Source: Splendidivirga corallicola
GTDB taxonomy: Bacteria; Bacteroidota; Bacteroidia; Cytophagales; Cyclobacteriaceae
Length of the DNA stretch: 64,000 bases
Direction: 5' to 3'
NCBI GenBank assembly: GCA_030442035.1
Contig: JAUJEA010000001.1
Span: 1,085,559 to 1,149,558, forward strand
Position 1 is the first letter of the stretch. Each line of letters begins with the position of its first letter. Below are positions 9,230 through 16,522 of this stretch, piece by piece. Below the pieces are notes generated by a model. The model ran no database searches and had not been told where the DNA came from. It saw only the letters and a program-made list of their open reading frames with translations. Position numbers and translations under genes: made by a program.

Positions 9230-9400
9230 TTACCACAATATCTGCCAAATCAACCAGGCAACAAACAGCATCACGAGCATTATTGCCACACCTTTCATTG
9301 ATGAAGAGGATCTCGGAAATTCATATCCACATACGGGGCATTCATAGAGGCCCTTGTCTACTTCCATGGCACAGGAAGGGCATTCTCTTTTGTTTTTCAT
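9230..9400 (-). CDS. Small zinc-ribbon, single-TM membrane protein
   Basis: A 56-codon gene. Residues 7-10 are CPSC and 21-24 are CPVC, each part of a rubredoxin-like or double zinc-ribbon knuckle. After a serine-rich linker (SSSS), residues 36-56 form one hydrophobic segment rich in Met, Val, Leu and Trp, ending IWQILW at the stop. The layout is zinc knuckles on the cytoplasmic side followed by a C-terminal membrane anchor. Proteins of this shape are common and poorly characterised in Bacteroidota. It lies alone between the CnoX-like gene and an MFS gene, all on the - strand. Only family type can be given. Confidence 0.7.
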   Translation of the reverse strand: MKNKRECPSCAMEVDKGLYECPVCGYEFPRSSSSMKGVAIMLVMLFVAWLIWQILW

Positions 9401-9585
9401 ACTTAATTTTAAAAGCTACTCAAACATTTATTGCAGATGCTATAATGCCAAGTTGAATCGTGAAGTATCAAGCTTCAGACATTAGTCAGATTTTTCACAA
9501 CCCACTTAGCTGAGTACTAAAACCTGATACCTTATTATCCCATACTAACTTAAAAGCACTAAACCTGATTAAGAGTCCTTCGCCG

Positions 9586-10806
9586 TCAGTACTTAATCTT
9601 ATCTGAAATTTTCCAATTTATGAACAAACCTAAACAGGCAAAGAATGCAATAAATACCCAAAATTCGGAGAATCCAAATCGATCGATAAATGCCAATCCA
9701 ATCGTAGGTGCCAGAATATGCGCCAACGACCATGACATCCAATACCACGACATATATTCTCCTCTTTTGGACATTGGACTCATGTTTAGGGCAATTGAGT
9801 TATTAAATGGGAAATAAAGTATTTCACCCATCGTCAGCAGCAATGTAGCTACAAAGCAAAGTATCAGCATTTTGGGCAAGAGAAATGGTAAGAATGACAT
9901 AGCTATCAGCGCCAGCCCAGCCAAAACGGAGATCCTGATTTTTCTGGCAGCTTCTATGGCATGAATAACCGGCATCTCTATTAAAGTTATAATAAGACTA
10001 TTGGTTGCCATCAATATACCAATGTAACGTTCATCAAAACCCCACTCACTTTTGATGAAGACCGGTACACTGTGAAACCATTGAATAAAAGCAAAACCCA
10101 TAATGAAAGTTGAGAGCAGGAACAATAAATACAATCCATTTTTCTGTGGTTGCACCACGGAAATTTCTCCTTCCAAAGACGGAACTTCGTCCATGCTTAG
10201 CTCCTTTTCCTTCCAGCTTCTGGAAGCAAAAATGAAATAAACTGCTGCTGTCATACAAGTCAAGCCATCAATCCAAAATAGCCAATCGTACCCAAGTGAA
10301 GCAGCAACGAATCCCCCAATGGCAGGAGAAGCACTCATGCCGAGGTTTATAGCAAGGCGTAAAAGTGCCATGGTCCTTCCAGTTTTGGACTGATCGACAT
10401 AATTGCCTACCGCTGTAGAAACTGCAGGTCTATAAGCCTCACCAAATGCAGCTGTTATAAAAATTAATCCAAACAGGCTGTAAAAGTCCTTAGCAAATTG
10501 TAATGAAATCAGCATGAACCCACTAATTAACAGACTGTTAATGATCACTAAATTTGCCCCAAAACGATCCGAAAAGCGCCCACCCAGATAGGAACCAATC
10601 AATGAACCAAAACCGAAGGCACCAACAATCATCCCAGCTTGCTTTAGAGGGAAGTTAAGAACCGTTGTAAGGTACACCGTGAGGAATGGTAACACCATCG
10701 TACCCATCCGGTTGATGAGTGTAAGGGCAGCAAGTACCCAAACTTCCCTGGGGTGTCCTGAGTAGGAATCCTTATAAAGTTTTGCAGTTTTGGAAAATGC
10801 GTTCAT
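9586..10806 (-). CDS. MFS transporter
   Basis: A 406-residue major facilitator protein with about 12 hydrophobic segments. The loop between segments 2 and 3 reads GGRFSDRFGAN, the MFS motif A. Segment 1 (MGTMVLPFLTVYLTTV) and the PAIGGFVAASLG stretch are like drug/H+ antiporters of the MdtH/MdtG type, so a drug or metabolite efflux role is possible. The middle loop is acidic (near residues 198-215). Substrate not predictable. The gene starts 20 bases after the terminator at 10827-10860, so it does not share a transcript with the upstream unit unless there is read-through. Confidence 0.85.
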   Translation of the reverse strand: MNAFSKTAKLYKDSYSGHPREVWVLAALTLINRMGTMVLPFLTVYLTTVLNFPLKQAGMIVGAFGFGSLIGSYLGGRFSDRFGANLVIINSLLISGFMLISLQFAKDFYSLFGLIFITAAFGEAYRPAVSTAVGNYVDQSKTGRTMALLRLAINLGMSASPAIGGFVAASLGYDWLFWIDGLTCMTAAVYFIFASRSWKEKELSMDEVPSLEGEISVVQPQKNGLYLLFLLSTFIMGFAFIQWFHSVPVFIKSEWGFDERYIGILMATNSLIITLIEMPVIHAIEAARKIRISVLAGLALIAMSFLPFLLPKMLILCFVATLLLTMGEILYFPFNNSIALNMSPMSKRGEYMSWYWMSWSLAHILAPTIGLAFIDRFGFSEFWVFIAFFACLGLFINWKISDKIKY

Positions 10807-10826
10807 CTATTTCGAGCTTTAAAATA

Positions 10827-10860
10827 AAAAGCCCGGTCAATTATCGTTGACCGGGCTTTT
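10827..10860 (-). terminator. Intrinsic terminator on the - strand
   Basis: A 14-bp stem: AAAAGCCCGGTCAA at 10827-10840, loop of six, TTGACCGGGCTTTT at 10847-10860. On the - strand it is followed by TTTTTATTTT. It lies just upstream of the MFS start and downstream of the short ORF at 10887-10964, so it ends a short leftward transcript or acts as an attenuator for the MFS gene. Confidence 0.85.
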
Positions 10861-10886
10861 GAACTTAATCATTTATATCTTATGAA

Positions 10887-10964
10887 CTATTCAATAAAAC
10901 GGTCATGCAAGTGCCATGTTTGCACTAGAATATATTTCGACGATTTATTGAACTGAGTCATCAT
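10887..10964 (-). CDS. Candidate 25-residue small ORF or leader peptide
   Basis: An ORF of 25 codons starting with two ATG codons and ending DRFIE then TAG. It reads MMTQFNKSSKYILVQ then TWHLHDRFIE. It lies between a perfect -7 promoter element (10985-10992) and a strong terminator (10827-10860), so promoter, ORF and terminator form a compact unit of about 150 bases. It could be a small protein, a leader peptide with attenuator for the MFS gene, or a small RNA in which the ORF is chance. No Shine-Dalgarno is seen, which is common in this phylum. Confidence 0.35.
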   Translation of the reverse strand: MMTQFNKSSKYILVQTWHLHDRFIE

Positions 10965-10984
10965 TGTTTCATATTATTTGTTTG

Positions 10985-10992
10985 CAAATATA
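10985..10992 (-). promoter_or_regulatory. Bacteroidota -7 element of the short unit
   Basis: CAAATATA on + reads TATATTTG on -, a perfect TAnnTTTG. A possible -33 box (CTTG on -) lies 20-21 bases upstream with one mismatch. Confidence 0.45.
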
Positions 10993-11032
10993 TCAGAATT
11001 TTTGAAAACCGCTCCAAGGATATTCAAAAATA

Positions 11033-11425
11033 TCAGGAAGTCAATTCCACGACAGTGATCCTGTTTCCATACAGATCAAGGCAATGAAAGAATTTGCTGC
11101 CGGGCACTTCTACCAACTTTTCCACTATTTTGACCCCATTTCCTTTTACATGAGTATATAGCTTCTCAATATCTTCCGTATAGAGTACAACCGTAGGCTG
11201 TCCGGCCGTTTGTTTTCCAACCTTATCCTCTTGTTCATCGGATTCGGCTTTCAGGAACCAAATACCAATGCTATCTTTTTTTGAAAAACCTATGTGTAAA
11301 TATCTTTTCCCTTCAGGTGTGGTATTATCGAATATCGTATGACAAAAAAAATTTGTTTGATAAAAATGTAATGCTTGATCGAAGTCATCCACTAGGATCA
11401 CAACTCTTCCGAGTTGTATCTTCAT
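11033..11425 (-). CDS. VOC (glyoxalase/bleomycin-resistance) superfamily protein
   Basis: About 130 residues with a single VOC fold: RVVILVDDFDQALHFYQTNFF at the start, a middle GKRYLHIGFSKK strand, PTVVLYTEDIEKLYTHVKGNG and a C-terminal FFHCLDLYGNRITVVEL. The last stretch has the usual D-x-GN metal-side end. The start at MKIQLGRV (11425) fits the fold; an ATG at 11452 would add nine lysine-rich residues. It lies a few bases after the DUF1801 gene and is probably cotranscribed with it. Substrate unknown. Confidence 0.85.
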   Translation of the reverse strand: MKIQLGRVVILVDDFDQALHFYQTNFFCHTIFDNTTPEGKRYLHIGFSKKDSIGIWFLKAESDEQEDKVGKQTAGQPTVVLYTEDIEKLYTHVKGNGVKIVEKLVEVPGSKFFHCLDLYGNRITVVELTS

Positions 11426-11456
11426 TTTCTTTTGGGTACCTGTAAATTTCATTTAT

Positions 11457-11900
11457 TCAGTTTAGTTTATGCTTTTTGATATTTTTAGCTTTTGCCCTTT
11501 CCTCATCCACAACCAATGCTTCAAAAATATATGATTTCAGCAGATCAGTGTCAATCTCCTTCAAGCTCATAAAATCTTTCCAGTAAACCTGCTTCCTCTC
11601 CCCTTTTTCAAGGTAGTCAATGTCGTCACTCAGTAAGTTCCCATTAGTAAACCCTAACCTGACACCCTTGTTTTCGGAATTACCCCATTTTATGGATGCC
11701 GGCCAAATGAAACAGACATTGCTATGCCTTCTGTAATACGGAACGTTATAGGAGAGTTTCTCAATACAATCGGGCATGCAATCAAGAATTATTTGTCTCA
11801 GAAATTCAACAATCTTAAGCTCCTCCTCCGGTAGAAAATCAAGAAAATCGTCAATGGTGTTAAAATTGATCTGCTGCATTTTCCTTTTTTTCATTTCCAT
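11457..11900 (-). CDS. DUF1801 / YdhG-like protein
   Basis: A 147-residue protein with the DUF1801 pattern: a helical start (IDDFLDFLPEEELKIVEFLRQI), then IEKLSYNVPYYRRHSNVCFIWP and KGVRLGFTNG, and a helical tail. ATGs at 11900, 11894 and 11879 are all possible; the fold begins at MQQINFN (11879). The family is small and cytoplasmic, structurally related to the frataxin/YdhG fold, and its role is not established. It is followed directly by the VOC gene. Confidence 0.8.
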   Translation of the reverse strand: MEMKKRKMQQINFNTIDDFLDFLPEEELKIVEFLRQIILDCMPDCIEKLSYNVPYYRRHSNVCFIWPASIKWGNSENKGVRLGFTNGNLLSDDIDYLEKGERKQVYWKDFMSLKEIDTDLLKSYIFEALVVDEERAKAKNIKKHKLN

Positions 11901-11958
11901 GATTTTAGTTTTCCTGAATAGGAAATCAGGTTAACAGTTCAATTGATCTTTGAACAGG

Positions 11959-13098
11959 TCAAAATCCTATATTCAGATCCAAACGTATTCGTTTGCCTGT
12001 CTCTTTGAATGTTTGTTCCGCAACCAACTGCCTGAGAGTATAGGCTCTCAGAATCAAATTAAACTTTTCCCCAAGAGCGTAACCGATCCTAAACTCAAAT
12101 CCATTTGAATTGGATAACCGGGAGCCTGAAGCACCTTGTCCGGAATAATCCCATCGTCCCCAATCATTTTGTGCAAAATAGTCAACTATCGCATATTTCT
12201 CAATGTGCGCGTAATAAAGATGTAGTGCCCAGTCTCCCTTCTCTTTAAGTTCTCCTACTTTGACATTTAGTACGTAACCCTTACGCTGATCATTTAAATG
12301 GACGGGTATTGAATCGTTGGAGCCAAGATCATCAACGTTGTTATAAAAATCTATCCCTGCTACAATTTTAGGCTGGCTTGATAGTGTAAAAGTGCTTCCC
12401 AGATGAAGAATAGCATATCTAATATTGAATGATCCTTTTCCATCCGGAATGTTTGCAAGTGCATTGAAATAATAGAAGCCCGGAAAGAAAATGATTTTGT
12501 TATCCCAATGCTTATTCACCATTTGCAATCCCTGAAAATAACTATCCTGGCCAAAAGTTGCGTTGTTTGATGAAATGATGAAGTGCGCGGTGTTGATGTT
12601 TAGGGAATTAAAAAAAATTGTGTTGATCGGATGTGTAAATGAAATGGCCACTCCTTCAGGATATACATTGTCATTCCAGAATAATTCATCTTGCTTGAAG
12701 AATGGGAAAGTATTTTTTCCGATCCAGCCCTTGAACGATTTATGTTGAGCCTCAAAATAAATTTTTTCAAATCCCAGCGCTACCGTAGAGAATTCACCAG
12801 ATTTACCTCCCAATGTAACGTGCGGACCTTGTTGATCATTCAGGTTCCCTGTCCTGATCTGGGCACCAAAACTTGCCCAATCGTTGTGTGCATAGTGTGC
12901 ACCAAATCTGAATCGATATCTTAACCTGCTTCTATCCTCTCTGTAGGTACCGTCACCTTTTTTAGAGTCCCAATCATGTTCTACTCTAAACCTAAAATCA
13001 CCGGAAAACTTAAGCTTATTTTCTGTGGAATTGTTTTGTGCCTGTGAATAAACATAACCCGTAAAAAACAAAAAAATGGGAAGGACAATCTTTTTCAT
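11959..13098 (-). CDS. Outer-membrane beta-barrel protein (alginate-export/porin-like)
   Basis: A 379-residue protein with a signal peptide (MKKIVLPIFLFFTGYVYSQ) and alternating beta-strand sequence throughout, starting KLKFSGDFRFRVEHDW and ending in LNIGF with the C-terminal Phe needed for BAM insertion. The strand RSRLRYRFRFGAHY and the AQIRTGNL stretch match the alginate-export/DUF1302-like barrel group. It probably forms a channel for small or sugar solutes; the ligand is unknown. It lies next to a deacetylase-deacetylase-NamZ group on the same strand, 80 bases away, and could serve the same uptake route; that is inference. Confidence 0.8.
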   Translation of the reverse strand: MKKIVLPIFLFFTGYVYSQAQNNSTENKLKFSGDFRFRVEHDWDSKKGDGTYREDRSRLRYRFRFGAHYAHNDWASFGAQIRTGNLNDQQGPHVTLGGKSGEFSTVALGFEKIYFEAQHKSFKGWIGKNTFPFFKQDELFWNDNVYPEGVAISFTHPINTIFFNSLNINTAHFIISSNNATFGQDSYFQGLQMVNKHWDNKIIFFPGFYYFNALANIPDGKGSFNIRYAILHLGSTFTLSSQPKIVAGIDFYNNVDDLGSNDSIPVHLNDQRKGYVLNVKVGELKEKGDWALHLYYAHIEKYAIVDYFAQNDWGRWDYSGQGASGSRLSNSNGFEFRIGYALGEKFNLILRAYTLRQLVAEQTFKETGKRIRLDLNIGF

Positions 13099-13178
13099 GA
13101 AAAATCTAAATTCCGATCAAATTACTTTTTATTCGGAACCTTTAACAATGACATATATCAGTTTATCACTTCTCCCGA

Positions 13179-14120
13179 TTAATTTTTGTTTTGATATAAG
13201 TTATAAACTTCTTTGCCTACCCAGGGCTCTTTGCGCATTAACTGCATGCGTTGATTTTTGTCCTTAATCCACCTGTAAACCCAGGAAACTCCATGTTTTT
13301 CGTAATAGTAGTTTTGACGGCTGTAGATCGGATCTTCCAAGGCTTTGTCCAAAGAGACAATTGAATACCCCTTGTTTCTGAAAAGACCGAGCAATTCATC
13401 AAAATAATCTGCATTGAGTTTATTATCGTGACAGAGATAAATATGGCTCACATTCCTTTGAATTGTTTCCTGAAAGTAACTTTCATAAAAATCAAGGAGC
13501 TTCTCTGTAAGTTCCAGATATAGCTGTGCAATAGAATCCGCTCTGTTAAGATTATCATCTGCCAATGCGCTTTTATACAGGGCATTATATATATAATCAG
13601 AGCTGCCAATCGTGAAAGGTGTCACATAATAATTTCTTTCATTCAAAAAATCAGCGATCTGCCTTTGTGAAATACTATCTTTCCCAAGACTGTTATATGG
13701 AAACCTGAAATATTTTGGGTATTTGTTCCGCTTCTCTAATATCTTTCTGGTGATCACTTCCCCTTTTAATATATCTTCTGTAAAATCCGAAAAGCTGGTG
13801 TTTGTATAATTGAGATGTGAAAAAGAATGATTTCCGGATTCAATCTGCTCATGCTCCAACCAATCCACCAGCAGATCTATATTTTTTGCATAATTGTCAT
13901 TAGAGAAAATCAAACCTTCATTGATAAAAATAGCAGCAGGGATATTAGCGCTATCGATCTTTTGTAAGAGGGTAGCTGAATAGTCTTCGGATTCAAATAG
14001 GATGGTATTGGGCACGTCATCAATAGTAAAAGCTATTGTTTTATCCTGTGTATATCCTGGTAAGCAAAACAATAACACATACAAGCAGAAAACCAGCTCT
14101 CGAAATTTCTTCACAATCAT
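13179..14120 (-). CDS. Secreted polysaccharide deacetylase (NodB fold), first copy
   Basis: A 313-residue protein with a signal peptide ending near GYTQ. NodB motifs are visible: TIDDVP with the two Asp residues (near 33-38), GNHSFSHLNY with the zinc HxxxH, and YFRFPYNSLG with the Arg of motif 3. The C-terminal part has IYLCHDN, the last His motif. The family removes acetyl groups from GlcNAc or MurNAc polymers or related substrates. It is a paralogue of the next gene (14153-15061), sharing fold, motif order and the tail EDPIY/DDPIF; the pair probably arose by tandem duplication. Same strand as NamZ upstream. Confidence 0.88.
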   Translation of the reverse strand: MIVKKFRELVFCLYVLLFCLPGYTQDKTIAFTIDDVPNTILFESEDYSATLLQKIDSANIPAAIFINEGLIFSNDNYAKNIDLLVDWLEHEQIESGNHSFSHLNYTNTSFSDFTEDILKGEVITRKILEKRNKYPKYFRFPYNSLGKDSISQRQIADFLNERNYYVTPFTIGSSDYIYNALYKSALADDNLNRADSIAQLYLELTEKLLDFYESYFQETIQRNVSHIYLCHDNKLNADYFDELLGLFRNKGYSIVSLDKALEDPIYSRQNYYYEKHGVSWVYRWIKDKNQRMQLMRKEPWVGKEVYNLYQNKN

Positions 14121-14152
14121 GCTAGATTATTTGAGCAATAAAATTGAATTTG

Positions 14153-15061
14153 TTAAAGTCCTAATTTATCCATTTTATCCTTTTCATATCTACTGTCCTC
14201 AGCCGGATATCTTAGTAGATCATCGAATTTACCGGTTTCTTTGATCAATGCCCAAATAAGGCTTTCGCCCGCCGGAACATTGTCTGGTTGCTTGTCAAAG
14301 ATTGGATCGTCATAGGCTTTATCAGCATCTATCACTTCCCAACCATTTTGTTTAAAAGCTTTGATAAGGTCACCCAGAAAAAGTGCGGCAGCGAGATTAT
14401 GATGCAATAGTAAAGTATGGTTTATATGACGACCGGTTAACTTATAGGAAAGGTTTTCATAGTAGCTGGCTCTTTCTAACAAATGCTCAATATAGAATTT
14501 CTTAAAGTTCTCTAAATCAGCTCCGCGACTCTCTCTAAGTCTTTTTACCAAACGACTATCAATATACCAATCCGAAGCATCAATGGTAACATAACCATTC
14601 TTATATTTTTTTTCATTCAGAAAATTCCTGAACAGATCAATTTTTTGTCTGGTATTTCCCTCTTTTAGATAGGGGAACCTAAACAGTCTTAAATAATTAT
14701 TGTATTCGCTGATAATAGAATCTGTTTTCAGGAATTCCCATTGAAACTTTTGAAACGTGGTTTTGTCGCTATTATAATTTAAATGAGAAAAAGTATGGTT
14801 GGCAATTTTATGTCCCTTTTCATCCCAGCTATTTAAAAGGTATTTTCCTTTTTCATCTATTTTATTGAAGCCAGTTACAAAAAAAATCGCCTTAAGATCT
14901 GATGCCTCCAGGTGTTCTAAAATCATTTCATTCCATCGCTCAAAACTATATCCTGGCCTGGCGCTGGTCATACCATCATCAAAGGTGAAACTGATTTTAG
15001 GTTGGGCTATAGACGAGTTGAAGCTAAATATGACGATTAAGATCAACAGGTTCTTTTTCAT
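14153..15061 (-). CDS. Secreted polysaccharide deacetylase (NodB fold), second copy
   Basis: A 302-residue protein with signal peptide MKKNLLILIVIFSFNSSIAQ. NodB motifs: SFTFDDGMTS near 24-33 with the Asp pair, ANHTFSHLNYN with HxxxH, LRLFRFPYLKEGN, and HTLLLHHNLAA near the end with the catalytic His. It differs from its neighbour mainly in the DDG form of motif 1. It lies between its paralogue (33 bases downstream) and the NamZ gene (44 bases upstream), so the three are probably one transcript. Substrate may be peptidoglycan fragments, given NamZ. Confidence 0.88.
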   Translation of the reverse strand: MKKNLLILIVIFSFNSSIAQPKISFTFDDGMTSARPGYSFERWNEMILEHLEASDLKAIFFVTGFNKIDEKGKYLLNSWDEKGHKIANHTFSHLNYNSDKTTFQKFQWEFLKTDSIISEYNNYLRLFRFPYLKEGNTRQKIDLFRNFLNEKKYKNGYVTIDASDWYIDSRLVKRLRESRGADLENFKKFYIEHLLERASYYENLSYKLTGRHINHTLLLHHNLAAALFLGDLIKAFKQNGWEVIDADKAYDDPIFDKQPDNVPAGESLIWALIKETGKFDDLLRYPAEDSRYEKDKMDKLGL

Positions 15062-15104
15062 TTTTGTTCAATTGCTAAATGAGTAATCCAAAATAATCAA
15101 TGTG

Positions 15105-16328
15105 TCAAGGATACAACAAATACTTTTTGCGAATAGCTTTGTAAGCAGTTAATTGTGGCTCCCAACTTTTTCTAATGTCATTTTCAGGAACACCATCGAT
15201 GATTTGCTCTCTCAAGTTTGTGGTCCCTGCAAGTTTATCAAAATTTCCAATTTGATTACTTTGTGAAGCATCAAAAAACTTTTCTTTAAATGGATAAGCC
15301 TTATATATTTCAATCAGCCAGCTAAGATTTATTCGTCCGGATTTGTGCAATTTTTTTGCATCGTAATCACGTAGATCTATCCCATAACAGGTCTTATTTT
15401 CGTGCAAAGGGGTTTCACTCATACCTGGTATGCTTACAGGTTTAAAGGAAAAATCATAAACCTTGTTCAAATATGGATTTCCCAAAACAGTAAATGGCAT
15501 CAAAGTTCCTCTTCCCTGACTGATAATTGTGCCTTCAAACAAGCAAAGTGAGGGATAAAGTAAAACAGATTGTTGGGTATTTAAGTTAGGAGAAGGGCTT
15601 ACAGGCAAAATATAAGGCATATCATGTCTATAGTTTTCTACCTTTATTATATCAATGTCACATTTTGCTTTATCCGTAAGCCAACCCTCACCATTGATCA
15701 TTTGGGCAAATTCTCCTATTGTCATTCCGTGGGTTATAGGGATTGGAAATTTTCCTATACCTGATTTAAGTTTCATATCCAAAACAGGTCCATCAACATA
15801 ACCGTTGGGATTGGGACGATCAAGTATTATTAACCTTTTGTTGTACCGTGCGCATGATTCCATTACCTCATAAAGAGTATTGATTATTGTATAGAACCGA
15901 CAGCCAACATCTTGAATATCAAAAATCATGATGTCAAGTGAATCAAGATCTTCTTTAGAAGGCTTTCTTTTTGTACCATAAAGGGAAATAATTGGTATAC
16001 CAGAGTTAGGATCAATCTCATTCCTCACCTTCGCTCCATTACTGGCATTTCCCCGAAAACCATGCTCAGGCCCAAAAATTGTCTTAATATGGACCCCATG
16101 AGAAAGCAGACTATCAACACTTAACTTATTTCCGATAGTCGAAGTTTGATTCATCACAATTCCGACTCTTTTATTTTTTATATAGGGTAGATATTTTTCG
16201 ATCTGATCCGCTCCTGGTCGAATTGGCTTATTGAGCAAGGCCGGTTTTCTTGTAAATCCAATGTCTAGCCCACTTGGTAAAAAAACTAAACCGAACAAAA
16301 GAAAAATAAAATCAAATTTGAGTGACAT
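15105..16328 (-). CDS. namZ: Exo-beta-N-acetylmuramidase, NamZ/DUF1343 family
   Basis: A 407-residue protein with a hydrophobic N-terminus that is probably a signal peptide. DUF1343 hallmarks are KRVGIVMNQTS, FGPEHGFRGNA, PIISLYGTKRKPS, MIFDIQDVGCRFYTII, LDRPNPNGYVDGP and PITHGMTIGEFA, in the usual order. NamZ enzymes (B. subtilis YbbC, Tannerella homologue) release MurNAc from the non-reducing end of peptidoglycan fragments. Upstream of the two deacetylases and probably their first gene. The region suggests recycling or use of cell-wall sugars, but no MurNAc transporter or kinase lies here. Confidence 0.87.
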   Translation of the reverse strand: MSLKFDFIFLLFGLVFLPSGLDIGFTRKPALLNKPIRPGADQIEKYLPYIKNKRVGIVMNQTSTIGNKLSVDSLLSHGVHIKTIFGPEHGFRGNASNGAKVRNEIDPNSGIPIISLYGTKRKPSKEDLDSLDIMIFDIQDVGCRFYTIINTLYEVMESCARYNKRLIILDRPNPNGYVDGPVLDMKLKSGIGKFPIPITHGMTIGEFAQMINGEGWLTDKAKCDIDIIKVENYRHDMPYILPVSPSPNLNTQQSVLLYPSLCLFEGTIISQGRGTLMPFTVLGNPYLNKVYDFSFKPVSIPGMSETPLHENKTCYGIDLRDYDAKKLHKSGRINLSWLIEIYKAYPFKEKFFDASQSNQIGNFDKLAGTTNLREQIIDGVPENDIRKSWEPQLTAYKAIRKKYLLYP

Positions 16329-16522
16329 ATGACTTTTTTAAAGAAATTATGCAAATTGAAATTCGGATTAATTTGGAATGATACACGTAATTTAATCCAA
16401 CCCAAGTACATTTTTGTAAATTATTCTTTTTTTGATTCTATATATTACTTTTAGTTTAAAATCTCAATCAACAATTCCAAAGAGTTCTACTATTTTATTG
16501 GTCACTTACAAAGACTATCAAC

